Shown in pieces: positions 26,915-35,300 of a stretch of DNA of 64,000 nt. Each line of letters begins with the position of its first letter. Position 1 is the first letter of the stretch. This DNA comes from CBFHSD01 sp965658375 (GTDB lineage: Bacteria; Bacteroidota; Bacteroidia; Flavobacteriales_G; Salibacteraceae), in contig CBFHSD010000009.1 of NCBI GenBank assembly GCA_965658375.1, positions 1 through 64,000 of the forward strand. Reading direction: 5' to 3'. The notes beneath the pieces are model-generated. The model was not told where the DNA came from and ran no database searches. It saw only the letters and a program-made list of their open reading frames with translations. A program made the position numbers and the translations under genes.

Positions 26915-27802
26915 ATGTCATTGAGAACTGACCATATACAATCGCTAAACGGAGTAAATACAAAAGGCTATTCTAAAGAAGAATTGAAAGCTTTGTTCGA
27001 GAAATACTTCAATAAAGGTATGCACGGACTTTGCTTCAGCTCTTACGAAGAAGGTCAAGAACCGGGCGATCAACTGAGTGCAGAACAAATTGAAAAACGC
27101 ATCAAGGTCATTGCGCCTCACACAAAATGGGTGCGCACTTTTTCTTGTACAGATGGCAACGAGTTTATTCCCGCCATAGCTAAAAAACATGGACTTAAAG
27201 TAATGGTTGGCGCTTGGTTAAGTGATGACAAAGAACTCAATGATAAAGAGGTCAACAATTTAATTGAAGTTGCAAAAGCAGGCCATGCCGACTTAGTTGC
27301 TGTGGGTAACGAAGTGCTTTACCGAGAAGAGTTGACCGAAGAAGAGCTTTTGGCTCATATCTACCGAGTAAAAGAAGCATTGCCTCACGCAGAAGTGGGT
27401 TATGTTGATGCCTATTATGAGTTTAGAGACAGACCCGCTTTAAGCGAAGCTTGTGATGTAATTTTCACCAATTGTTACCCTTTTTGGGAAGGCTGCCACA
27501 TTAATTACGCCTTACCTTATATGAAGACCATGTTCCAGATAGCTACTCAAGCTGCCAATGGAAAAAAGGTGGTTATAACAGAAACAGGGTGGCCAAGTCA
27601 AGGAACAAATTTTGAAGCATCAGAACCTTCTTTCGAAAATGCCATTCGCTACTTTGTGAATACTCAAGATTGGAGCCATGAAGAGAACATTGACATCATG
27701 TATTTTTCAAGCTTTGATGAAGCTTGGAAAGTAGGAGATGAAGGAGATGTAGGCGCCTATTGGGGGATTTGGGACAAAGGCGGGAAACCGAAGTTTCACT
27801 AA
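26915..27802 (+). CDS. GH17-like beta-1,3-glucanase family protein A (no export signal)
   Basis: 295 residues, a TIM-barrel protein of glycoside hydrolase family 17. General acid Glu133 lies in VAVGNEVLYRE and the nucleophile Glu223 in VVITETGWPSQG, both as in GH17 laminarinases. FTNCYPFWEG is also typical. It begins directly in soluble sequence (MSLRTDHIQSL) with no signal peptide or membrane helix, so it should act in the cytoplasm. The second GH17 gene starts eight bases after its stop, so the two are cotranscribed. Substrate is unproven: beta-1,3- or mixed-linkage glucan fragments are likely. Confidence 0.85.
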   Translation: MSLRTDHIQSLNGVNTKGYSKEELKALFEKYFNKGMHGLCFSSYEEGQEPGDQLSAEQIEKRIKVIAPHTKWVRTFSCTDGNEFIPAIAKKHGLKVMVGAWLSDDKELNDKEVNNLIEVAKAGHADLVAVGNEVLYREELTEEELLAHIYRVKEALPHAEVGYVDAYYEFRDRPALSEACDVIFTNCYPFWEGCHINYALPYMKTMFQIATQAANGKKVVITETGWPSQGTNFEASEPSFENAIRYFVNTQDWSHEENIDIMYFSSFDEAWKVGDEGDVGAYWGIWDKGGKPKFH

Positions 27803-27810
27803 AAACTAAA

Positions 27811-28770
27811 ATGATGAGTCATTACAAAAACCTCAATATAGAATACGCACCAGCCATTTGTTACTCGGGTTACAGAGATGGGCAAGATCCCGGTTCTGAA
27901 ACTTATCCGAGCTACGAAGAGATTAAAGAAGACTTACTCATTTTACAAGGGCGTTGGAAATACCTTAGACTCTACGATTGTAGCCCGCATGCTGAAATAG
28001 TATTGGAGGTCATCTCCAAAGAGAAGCTTGATTTTAAAGTCATGCAAAGCGCCTACATTGTAGCAGAAATGAACAATCATGGCTGTCCTTGGGGAGGGGT
28101 TCACCCAGAAGAAGAATTGATTGCGAATAGAGAAAAAAACATTAAAGAAATTGAAAAACTGATTGCGCTTGCCAATGCCTACCCCGAGATCATCTTCACC
28201 CTTTCTGTAGGAAACGAAGCTACTGTTGAATGGACAGACCACTTAGTTTCTGTAGACCGAGTGATTGAATACACCAAAATGGTGCAAGCAAATACAAAAC
28301 AAGCGGTTACGTTTTGTGAGAATTATGTGCCTTGGCAAACCAAACTGGCTCCTTTGGCAGAGGTGGTTGACTTTATCTCCATTCACACCTATCCCGTTTG
28401 GGAATACAAACACATACACCAAGCACTTGAATTTACCAAGCAAAACTACCTGAGTATAGCCGAAAAATACCCCAATACTCCTGTTATGATTACAGAGGCA
28501 GGGTGGGCTACCAACTCCAATGGCAGGGGCATTGAACCCCACAACGTGAATGAAGACCTGCAAGAAGTTTATTACCATGATTTGGTAAACTGGAGTAAAG
28601 AAGAAGGCATCATTACTTTTGTATTTGAAGCTTTTGACGAAAACTGGAAAGGCTCTGAACACGAGTTCGAACCCGAAAAACATTGGGGAATTTTCCGTGC
28701 AGACAGAAGTCCTAAGAAAGTAATGCAACCATATTACCCGCATTTAACGCCACAGCTCAAAGAAGATTAA
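27811..28770 (+). CDS. GH17-like beta-1,3-glucanase family protein B (no export signal)
   Basis: 319 residues starting at ATG 27811 or 27814. Acid Glu136 in LSVGNEATVEW and nucleophile Glu229 in VMITEAGWATNSNG match GH17. ISIHTYPVWEYKH corresponds to FTNCYPFWEG in protein A. The two proteins share the motif layout but clearly differ (insertions such as GCPWGGVHPEEEL here), so they are diverged paralogues rather than a recent copy. No signal peptide. The pair may act together on imported glucan oligosaccharides. Confidence 0.83.
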   Translation: MMSHYKNLNIEYAPAICYSGYRDGQDPGSETYPSYEEIKEDLLILQGRWKYLRLYDCSPHAEIVLEVISKEKLDFKVMQSAYIVAEMNNHGCPWGGVHPEEELIANREKNIKEIEKLIALANAYPEIIFTLSVGNEATVEWTDHLVSVDRVIEYTKMVQANTKQAVTFCENYVPWQTKLAPLAEVVDFISIHTYPVWEYKHIHQALEFTKQNYLSIAEKYPNTPVMITEAGWATNSNGRGIEPHNVNEDLQEVYYHDLVNWSKEEGIITFVFEAFDENWKGSEHEFEPEKHWGIFRADRSPKKVMQPYYPHLTPQLKED

Positions 28771-28781
28771 TTCGCTATTAA

Positions 28782-29048
28782 GGAGGAAGAAATGTACCCG
28801 CTATTAAAAATGCTACGCACATACTAGCCGGTCAATCTACTCGTATTATAGAATCTACCAAACCTTTAACCTCATACGAAAGACCAAAGGAGGGAGATAT
28901 CAGGTTTTACATCATCACCAATAAAAATACGGGTGCAGTTACCACTACCATAGAACGAGCGGTGAAAGGACACAGAGACACTTTCATTCTTCACAAAGCA
29001 ATGAATGAATTGATTAAGAATTCCAACATTGCATTGAGTACACTTTAG
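28782..29048 (+). pseudogene. Probable remnant of a short gene
   Basis: An open frame of 88 codons with no usable start codon, ending at TAG 29046. It reads like a real protein: NATHILAGQSTRIIESTK, then RPKEGDIRFYIITNKNTG, and HRDTFILHKAMNEL. A good ATG with AAGGAGG just upstream lies at 28792 but in a different frame and stops after 11 codons; one lost A in the AAAAA run at 28805 would join the two. I do not recognise the family. It may be a decayed gene or a real gene with an unusual start. Confidence 0.4.
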
Positions 29049-29073
29049 GCGTTTACCCTGACGTTGCAAAAAC

Positions 29074-29109
29074 AAAAAAGTGCACCTGCCATAGTGGCAA
29101 ATGCACTTT
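29074..29109 (-). terminator. Terminator of isocitrate dehydrogenase gene
   Basis: Two-step hairpin: AAAGTGCA (29077-29084) pairs with TGCACTTT (29102-29109), and TGCCA (29087-29091) with TGGCA (29095-29099). On the minus strand a T-rich run follows. Confidence 0.75.
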
Positions 29110-29132
29110 CAATCTGCAATCAAACCTAAATA

Positions 29133-30611
29133 TTACTCTCCTTGTCCTAAAGAGAAACCACGTTTATCATCAAACTCATATAAGTTTTCTGTCTTTATCA
29201 CATCAAATCCTTTTTCGTTCAAAGCATTCAACAATGTCAATGCATGCGCGAACTCGATTTTCTGGTATTGCAAGTCTTTGCTTCCTGCAGCATCGGTTCC
29301 TACAAAACGGCATCTCCAATGATCTGTACAATAGGTTTCATCCAATCCGTCAGGATAAACTTTCACCCCTCTGTTGGTAATCATTTTTAAACGAATGAAA
29401 GGTGAATTGATAGAAGCTAAAGCATCTCCAATCTCATCAGGGTTGTCTCCTTTCCAGTCAACAAAAACATCCATACCAACCAAGTCTTTCTTTTCAGATC
29501 CTCTATTGTAATCTGGAATAGTAATGGTTCCGCCACCTTGCTCCAATTCACTTGGTTTCAAAATACTTGGCTTGTTGCCCAAGTTTTCAATCACCTTTTC
29601 TGCAAATTCTTTAGTACCTACTTTCTTCACGCTCACGCCTTCTTGGTAGATATCTCCGGTATGGAAACCTTGCTCTAGCGTTGCTAGCCAAGCATTTTTC
29701 ACTTTGGCTCCTACCTCAGGCTGACCAATATGCGCCATCATCGAAACGGCCGCGTTGATCAAACCAGATGGGTTCGCAATTCCTTTTCCAGAAATGTCTG
29801 GTGCAGAACCATGAATGGCTTCGAACATTGAAATATTTTTCCCAATATTGGCTGAACCGCACATCCCAACAGACCCACCTATTTCAGCAGCAATATCTGA
29901 GATGATATCTCCGTAAAGGTTTGCCGTTACAATCACATCATAGTTCTCTGGGTTGGCAGCTAATCGTGCAGAACCTATGTCAATAATTTGAGTGTCATTT
30001 TCTATTCCTGGATACTCTACCGCTATCTCATCAAAGACTTTATGGAAAAGACCGTCAGTAATTTTCATGATGTTGTCTTTTACCATACAGGTCACTTTCT
30101 TACGGCCATATGCTTTCGCATACTCAAAAGCATAACGCACAATACGCTCTGTTCCTGGACGTGTAATGAGTTTCAAGCATTGGTAAACATCTTGTGTTTG
30201 TCTGTGCTCGATTCCAGCATATAAATCCTCTTCATTTTCTCGTACAATAACAAGATTCATGTTTGGAAAGTTGCTCGGCACATAAGGAGTTAACGCTTGT
30301 ACCGGACGCACATTAGCGAAAAGCCCAAGTGACTTGCGCAAAGTTACATTCAAACTTTTATAGCCTTTCCCTTGCGGAGTAGTGATTGGTGCTTTAAAAA
30401 TTACTTTGTAGGCATTTATGACATCCCAGGCGCTGTTCTCAATACCTGAGGTATTTCCTGACAAGTAAACCTTTTCTCCTAATTCAATAAATTTAGGATC
30501 AATGTTTGCTCCGGCTGCATTTAAGATGCTTAGTGTGGCATCCATTATTTCCGGACCAATTCCATCGCCCTTGGCTACTGCAATTTTTACAGGTTGTGAT
30601 GTGTTCTCCAT
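29133..30611 (-). CDS. icd: Isocitrate dehydrogenase, long Thermus-like form
   Basis: 492 residues. Oxidatively decarboxylates isocitrate to 2-oxoglutarate. N-terminal VAKGDGIGPEIMDATLSIL, substrate loop LNVTLRKSLGLFANVRP, VRENEEDLYAGIEH, metal site IVTANLYGDIISD-type sequence (VTANLYGDIISDIAAE) and the cofactor-region EAIHGSAPDISGKGIANP are intact. After about residue 340 there is an extra C-terminal domain of about 150 residues, as in the 496-residue Thermus enzyme. Cofactor choice (NAD or NADP) is not decided here. It is divergent from acs across a 0.6-kb gap. Confidence 0.92.
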   Translation of the reverse strand: MENTSQPVKIAVAKGDGIGPEIMDATLSILNAAGANIDPKFIELGEKVYLSGNTSGIENSAWDVINAYKVIFKAPITTPQGKGYKSLNVTLRKSLGLFANVRPVQALTPYVPSNFPNMNLVIVRENEEDLYAGIEHRQTQDVYQCLKLITRPGTERIVRYAFEYAKAYGRKKVTCMVKDNIMKITDGLFHKVFDEIAVEYPGIENDTQIIDIGSARLAANPENYDVIVTANLYGDIISDIAAEIGGSVGMCGSANIGKNISMFEAIHGSAPDISGKGIANPSGLINAAVSMMAHIGQPEVGAKVKNAWLATLEQGFHTGDIYQEGVSVKKVGTKEFAEKVIENLGNKPSILKPSELEQGGGTITIPDYNRGSEKKDLVGMDVFVDWKGDNPDEIGDALASINSPFIRLKMITNRGVKVYPDGLDETYCTDHWRCRFVGTDAAGSKDLQYQKIEFAHALTLLNALNEKGFDVIKTENLYEFDDKRGFSLGQGE

Positions 30612-31218
30612 GCTTTAATTGTAATTTTTCTTCGGGCAAATATGTACCCTTTTAAGCATGTCTGAAAATTTATATGTTTTATATTTCTCATTAACCTTTA
30701 TTAATGAGTCATTGTCTAATTTAAAACAGGCCAGGCTTTCTTGGGTTTAAAAAAAGATCCGAGAAAGATATTGGCCTCAACCTTTGAATGGCTCTTGAGA
30801 TATTTATAAAAACCAAAGGAGAAACAAAGCTCAATGAAGCATCGCGTTCAATATTATTACTGATAATAAATAAAGCCGATGTGAACTGAGGAGCTGAATA
30901 TTTTTTGATTGCAAGAATTAATAAACCATCAATTCTGCGCACTATTCATAACGCTTTTATACCCCAGCAATCTGAAGTGTTTCACCATTAGAAATGGAGT
31001 CAACAAAAACTTGGTTTAATGGGGTTAATACTGAGTTGGTCTTATAGTTTTATGCTTAAGGTTCAGAAATCAACAAAAACTCAATTAAACTCAGATGAGG
31101 GTTTGTTCTCTTTAAAACTTAATTTAACGGATTTCTTAAGCCATGAAATGGCATCAATCAAGAGTCAATTCTTGAAAAATTCATACATTCCATTACAAAT
31201 CAGATTTAACAGAAATAC
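30612..31218. other. 607-base AT-rich gap between icd and acs
   Basis: No convincing gene. It is markedly more AT-rich than its flanks. Visible items are a TTTGCCCG just upstream of icd (minus strand, 30640-30633), an inverted repeat at 30687-30708, and two imperfect copies of TCAACAAAAACT (31002-31013 and 31069-31080). Two open frames here (minus 30721-30942 and plus 31019-31222) lack the feel of coding sequence. It probably holds the control regions of both metabolic genes. Confidence 0.5.
30687..30708. promoter_or_regulatory. Inverted repeat, possible operator
   Basis: CTCATTAA (30687-30694), six-base spacer CCTTTA, TTAATGAG (30701-30708). Eight-base perfect arms about 75-95 bases upstream of icd, on the acs side of its promoter region. 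No T run follows, so it is not a terminator. Binding by a dimeric regulator is a guess. Confidence 0.35.
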
Positions 31219-33129
31219 ATGAGTAATTATCATATCAAACACCTAGAAGAATACTTTAGAGTTTACCGAAAATCTGTGATTGAACCCGAAAACTTTTGGG
31301 CAGAAATAGCCGAAGAGCATTTTGTGTGGCGCAAGCGCTGGGACAAAGTGTTGGAATGGGATTTCAACAAACCGGAAGTAAAGTGGTTTCAAGGGGCTCA
31401 ACTCAACATTACAGAGAATTGTATTGACAGGCATTTATTTACCAAGAGAGATAAAACAGCCATCTTATTTGAACCCAATGACCCAAACGAAGCAGCACAA
31501 CACATTACCTACGGAGAGCTCTCTGAAAGGGTAAACAAATTTGCCAATGTGTTAAAAGCACAAGGCATTGAAAAAGGCGATCGCGTGTGTATTTACCTAC
31601 CTATGATTCCAGAATTGGCTGTTTCTGTGTTGGCTTGTGCGCGCATTGGTGCTATCCATTCAGTGGTGTTTGCTGGTTTTTCTAGCACCGCCCTCTCTAC
31701 ACGTATCAATGATGCCAGCTGCAAAATGGTCATCACTTCTGATGGTTCTTACAGAGGCACAAAAACCATTGATTTAAAAGGGATTGTAGACGAAGCCCTA
31801 GAAGACTGCACTTGCGTAGAAAGTGTTTTAGTAGCGCAGAGAATCAACAGCGACATTCAAATGAAAGAAGGAAGAGACCATTGGCTTCAACCTTTATTAG
31901 ATCAAGCAGATGCGCAGTGCGAACCAACCATCATGGATGCTGAAGATCCATTGTTTATCCTCTACACCTCGGGTTCTACAGGAATGCCCAAAGGAATGGT
32001 TCACACCTGTGGTGGTTACATGGTCTACACGGCTTACACGTTCAGAAATGTATTCAACTATGTAGACCCAGAAGTTTATTGGTGTACCGCAGATATTGGT
32101 TGGATAACTGGGCACAGCTACATCGTATACGGCCCATTATGTAATGGAGCTACAACTGTTATGTTTGAAGGGGTACCATCGTATCCAGATTTTGGAAGAT
32201 TCTGGGAAATTGTAGAAAAACACAAGGTGAACCAGTTCTACACAGCACCAACGGCAATTCGCGCTTTGGCCAAAGAAAATTTAGAACATGTCACCAAATA
32301 CGATTTGAGTTCCCTCAAAGTACTCGGTACTGTTGGCGAACCTATCAACGAAGAAGCCTGGCACTGGTACAACGACAATGTGGGACAAGGACAAAGCCCT
32401 ATTGTAGATACCTGGTGGCAAACAGAAACTGGGGGAATTATGCTTTCTCCTATTCCGTTTGTAACGCCTACCATACCAACTTATGCAACCCTTCCATTAC
32501 CGGGCATACAACCGGCTCTTATGGACGAAAATGGCGGAGAGATAGATGGAAAACAAGTCAATGGACGTTTGTGTATCAAATTCCCATGGCCTTCTATGGC
32601 GCGCACCATTTGGGGGAACCATCAACGCTATAAAGACACGTATTTTAGTGCGTATGAGAATAAGTATTTCACTGGAGATGGAGCATTGAGAGACACCGTT
32701 GGTTATTACCGAATTACTGGCCGCGTAGATGACGTAATCATTGTTTCTGGCCATAACCTAGGTACAGCACCTATTGAAGATGCCATTAATGAACATCCTG
32801 CCGTGGCAGAATCTGCAATAGTGGGTTACCCGCATGATGTAAAAGGAAATGCCCTTTACGGTTATGTGATCTTGAAAGAATCTGGTGGCGATAGAAATCA
32901 AGACAACTTGCGCAAAGAAATCAATCAAATTATTTCTGAGCATATTGGGCCTATTGCCAAATTGGATAAAATTCAATTCACCAGTGGCTTACCCAAAACA
33001 CGTTCTGGAAAAATAATGAGACGTATTCTACGAAAAATTGCTTCCAATGATATGGGCAATTTAGGAGACACTTCTACCCTTCTAAACCCAGAAGTAGTAG
33101 AAGAGATAAAAGAGAATGTGATACGTTAG
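31219..33129 (+). CDS. acs: Acetyl-CoA synthetase
   Basis: 636 residues, AMP-forming. Activates acetate to acetyl-CoA through acetyl-AMP. Motifs: FVWRKRWDKVLEWDF at the N-terminus, adenylate P-loop ILYTSGSTGMPKGMVHT, WCTADIGWITGHSYIVYGPL, DTWWQTETGGIM, YRITGRVDDVIIVSGHNLGT, and the acetylation-site motif LPKTRSGKIMRRILRK (Lys near 598). Full length and intact. It faces away from icd, which places two enzymes of acetate/TCA use on a shared control region. Confidence 0.96.
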   Translation: MSNYHIKHLEEYFRVYRKSVIEPENFWAEIAEEHFVWRKRWDKVLEWDFNKPEVKWFQGAQLNITENCIDRHLFTKRDKTAILFEPNDPNEAAQHITYGELSERVNKFANVLKAQGIEKGDRVCIYLPMIPELAVSVLACARIGAIHSVVFAGFSSTALSTRINDASCKMVITSDGSYRGTKTIDLKGIVDEALEDCTCVESVLVAQRINSDIQMKEGRDHWLQPLLDQADAQCEPTIMDAEDPLFILYTSGSTGMPKGMVHTCGGYMVYTAYTFRNVFNYVDPEVYWCTADIGWITGHSYIVYGPLCNGATTVMFEGVPSYPDFGRFWEIVEKHKVNQFYTAPTAIRALAKENLEHVTKYDLSSLKVLGTVGEPINEEAWHWYNDNVGQGQSPIVDTWWQTETGGIMLSPIPFVTPTIPTYATLPLPGIQPALMDENGGEIDGKQVNGRLCIKFPWPSMARTIWGNHQRYKDTYFSAYENKYFTGDGALRDTVGYYRITGRVDDVIIVSGHNLGTAPIEDAINEHPAVAESAIVGYPHDVKGNALYGYVILKESGGDRNQDNLRKEINQIISEHIGPIAKLDKIQFTSGLPKTRSGKIMRRILRKIASNDMGNLGDTSTLLNPEVVEEIKENVIR

Positions 33130-33210
33130 ACATACCTGAAATCCTGAGGAAGGCAGCTGCAGTAGTTAAACTGTTGCTGCCTTTTCTTATTGTATAACTT
33201 TGAACAACGA

Positions 33211-34305
33211 ATGAAGGGCATCACATACATGTCAGCTTTCCTTATCTGTTCAGTTTTGTGTGCATGCACAAAGCAAGACACTTCTGTGAGCGACCCTCTA
33301 CCAGAAGAAGAAGTGGCATTTATTTCTTCCTTGGACATTTCCAGCTATCCAGAAATTGAGGGAGATGGCGGTGTTTTTCTCGACAGCAATGGCATGGAGC
33401 ATGACTTTTTACAGCTCCTCCAAAAAAACGGCATCAACACCTTGCGTTTAAGACTTTGGGTGAACCCAAATGAGGTGCATTCTAGCCTAGCAGAAGTGCA
33501 TCGTTTATCTGAACGAGCAAAAGCACTTGGCTTTGACATTTGGTTGGCCCTTCACTATTCAGATACTTGGGCCGATCCCGGACAACAGCAAACGCCTCAA
33601 GCTTGGGAAGGTTTGCCCTACAGCGTTCTTAAAGACAGCGTATACACTTATACGCGAAAGGTAATGGATGCGATCCAGCCAGACTTTATACAAATTGGAA
33701 ACGAAATAAACTCTGGCATTCTGCATCCTGAGGGAACTACGACCAACATGCCACAATTCAAAGGTTTGTTGCAAAGTGGAATAGACGCAGTGCGTGCTAC
33801 AAATAGCAACTGCAAAATTGTGCTGCATTTTGCTGGAATTGAAAACTCTGAGTGGTTTTTTGGGGAGCTTGCAGCGTTGGATTATGATGTTATTGGCCTT
33901 TCGTACTACCCCATTTGGCATGGAAAATCGATTGCTCAGCTTGAAAACACCATCACAAACTTGAGCACACAGTTCAATAAAGATATCTTGATTGCAGAAA
34001 CCGCATATCCATTCACTCTTGATTGGAACGATTTTACAAACAACATTGTTGGACTTGACGAACACCTCATCCTGCCAGATTATCCCGCCACACCAGAAGG
34101 CCAAGCAGCTTTATTAAGCCGTATAAAAATGCTTTGTCTCCGTTCTGAAAGAACCATTGGCTATGCGTATTGGGGTGGAGAGCTGATTGCATGGAAAGGC
34201 CCGCAAGCCACAGATGCCTCACCGTGGGAAAATCAGGCTTTGTTTGATTTTAGTGGAAAGGCCACTCCAGCATTTTCTGTTATGAATAGTAACCATACCC
34301 AATAA
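33211..34305 (+). CDS. GH53 arabinogalactan endo-beta-1,4-galactanase lipoprotein
   Basis: 364 residues from ATG 33211; a lipoprotein signal ends near LCACTKQ (Cys19). Matches GH53: DISSYPEIEGDG, DFLQLLQKNGINTLRLRLWV, HYSDTWADPGQQQTPQAW, acid Glu165 in QIGNEINSGILHPEG, and nucleophile Glu263 in LIAETAYPF, then GYAYWGGELIAW near the end. GH53 enzymes cut beta-1,4-galactan from pectin or algal galactans. Being a lipoprotein it would work in the periplasm or on the surface, unlike the GH17 pair upstream. No SusC/SusD pair is near. Confidence 0.9.
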   Translation: MKGITYMSAFLICSVLCACTKQDTSVSDPLPEEEVAFISSLDISSYPEIEGDGGVFLDSNGMEHDFLQLLQKNGINTLRLRLWVNPNEVHSSLAEVHRLSERAKALGFDIWLALHYSDTWADPGQQQTPQAWEGLPYSVLKDSVYTYTRKVMDAIQPDFIQIGNEINSGILHPEGTTTNMPQFKGLLQSGIDAVRATNSNCKIVLHFAGIENSEWFFGELAALDYDVIGLSYYPIWHGKSIAQLENTITNLSTQFNKDILIAETAYPFTLDWNDFTNNIVGLDEHLILPDYPATPEGQAALLSRIKMLCLRSERTIGYAYWGGELIAWKGPQATDASPWENQALFDFSGKATPAFSVMNSNHTQ

Positions 34306-34314
34306 GCTTGACTG

Positions 34315-34722
34315 ATGGAAAAGCTCAAAAACGCTATTGCAGAAGCTATTGAAGCAAAAGAAAAAGGGGAAAACAACGCCAACATTAAAAACCATCTTGA
34401 AAGAAAAGGCTTCTCTGAAAATGAGGCCAAGCAAATCTTAAAAGCAGCAGATCACCATTACTTGAACAAGCTTATGGAACGGCTAAAAAACAGGCTGCAT
34501 TTTACATTTAGCAACACGATAATGGGTTATATACTCATTGCTCTCGGCTCAATTGTGACTTTGTTTAGTTACCTTCAGATCATTAACTTTCAGGGTGTTT
34601 ACATCTTTTTCTACGGTCCAATTGTAGCTGGCATTGCAATGATTGCTGCAGACAAAAAAGGAAAATTTAACGAACGCGAAAAAGAGTTTACCTTTAAGCG
34701 AAGATTCAAGCGAAACGAGTAG
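34315..34722 (+). CDS. Small membrane protein with helical N-terminus
   Basis: 135 residues. The N-terminal half is charged and helical (AIAEAIEAKEKGENNANIK, FSENEAKQILKAAD), resembling a short three-helix module. Two membrane helices follow (about 66-83 and 89-109), then a basic tail. It starts nine bases after the GH53 gene. Family not recognised. Confidence 0.55.
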   Translation: MEKLKNAIAEAIEAKEKGENNANIKNHLERKGFSENEAKQILKAADHHYLNKLMERLKNRLHFTFSNTIMGYILIALGSIVTLFSYLQIINFQGVYIFFYGPIVAGIAMIAADKKGKFNEREKEFTFKRRFKRNE

Positions 34723-34766
34723 TTAGCGGATACACTCCTAGCCCAATCTGACATTCAATCATTTAA

Positions 34767-35288
34767 ATGATGCCTATGAAATTTCTTAATCAACTTTGTG
34801 CTTGGGGACTTCCCATACTCATTCTCCTTCTCCAATCCTGCAATTGCAACTGTACCGAAATAGGCTGTATTTCTGACAGTAAGCCTTACACACTTCAATT
34901 TCCGAGTCAAGAATTCACCCAAGAAGACCTTACTGAAGTTCAATTTATACGCACTAACGGTTCTTATGAAAAAATAGATTCGGTGGCATTAGATCCTTAT
35001 TTGAATGAGAACAATCGAAAGATTGACTTCATGCTGATCTCCAACTTGTTTTCTGAAGACTTTGATTTGAATGAATACAACTACATCGTATCTATTCAAA
35101 AGATCTATCAAAAAGATAGCATTGCTCTGAACTACACCCTTGAAATTACTTCTGAAGTGTGCAATTCCTGCAGCGGAGCCTCAAGCTGTGAAGATGAATA
35201 CTACAACCATTGGAATTACCAAAACATGAAATACACGCTCAATCAAAAGAGCGCAGATGGCAGTGACATTACATTATCAAAAAATTGA
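34767..35288 (+). CDS. Unknown Cys-rich lipoprotein
   Basis: 173 residues. N-terminal hydrophobic stretch with lipobox LLQSC (Cys25) followed by NCNCTEIGC. Later CNSCSGASSCEDEYY adds more Cys, so disulfides are likely. The start could be any of three close ATGs (34767, 34770, 34776). No family recognised. Its 3' end faces the caspase-like gene with 12 bases between stops. Confidence 0.55.
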   Translation: MMPMKFLNQLCAWGLPILILLLQSCNCNCTEIGCISDSKPYTLQFPSQEFTQEDLTEVQFIRTNGSYEKIDSVALDPYLNENNRKIDFMLISNLFSEDFDLNEYNYIVSIQKIYQKDSIALNYTLEITSEVCNSCSGASSCEDEYYNHWNYQNMKYTLNQKSADGSDITLSKN

Positions 35289-35300
35289 TTCCTCCGATAT

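Noticed and set aside
28872..29075. Minus-strand 67-codon frame after the GH17 pair
   Set aside because: Shadow of the protein-like plus-strand frame in the same place; no start context.
30721..30942. Minus-strand open frame of 73 codons between icd and acs
   Set aside because: AT-rich composition, no recognisable motif, no good start context and no partner gene.
31019..31222. Plus-strand open frame of 67 codons ending in an ATGA with acs
   Set aside because: The overlap looks like coupling, but the peptide is a Lys/Ser/Asn-rich stretch without any family feature in an AT-rich gap; more likely chance.
33559..34104. 181-codon open frame opposite the GH53 gene
   Set aside because: Shadow of the GH53 gene, whose catalytic motifs are intact on the plus strand.
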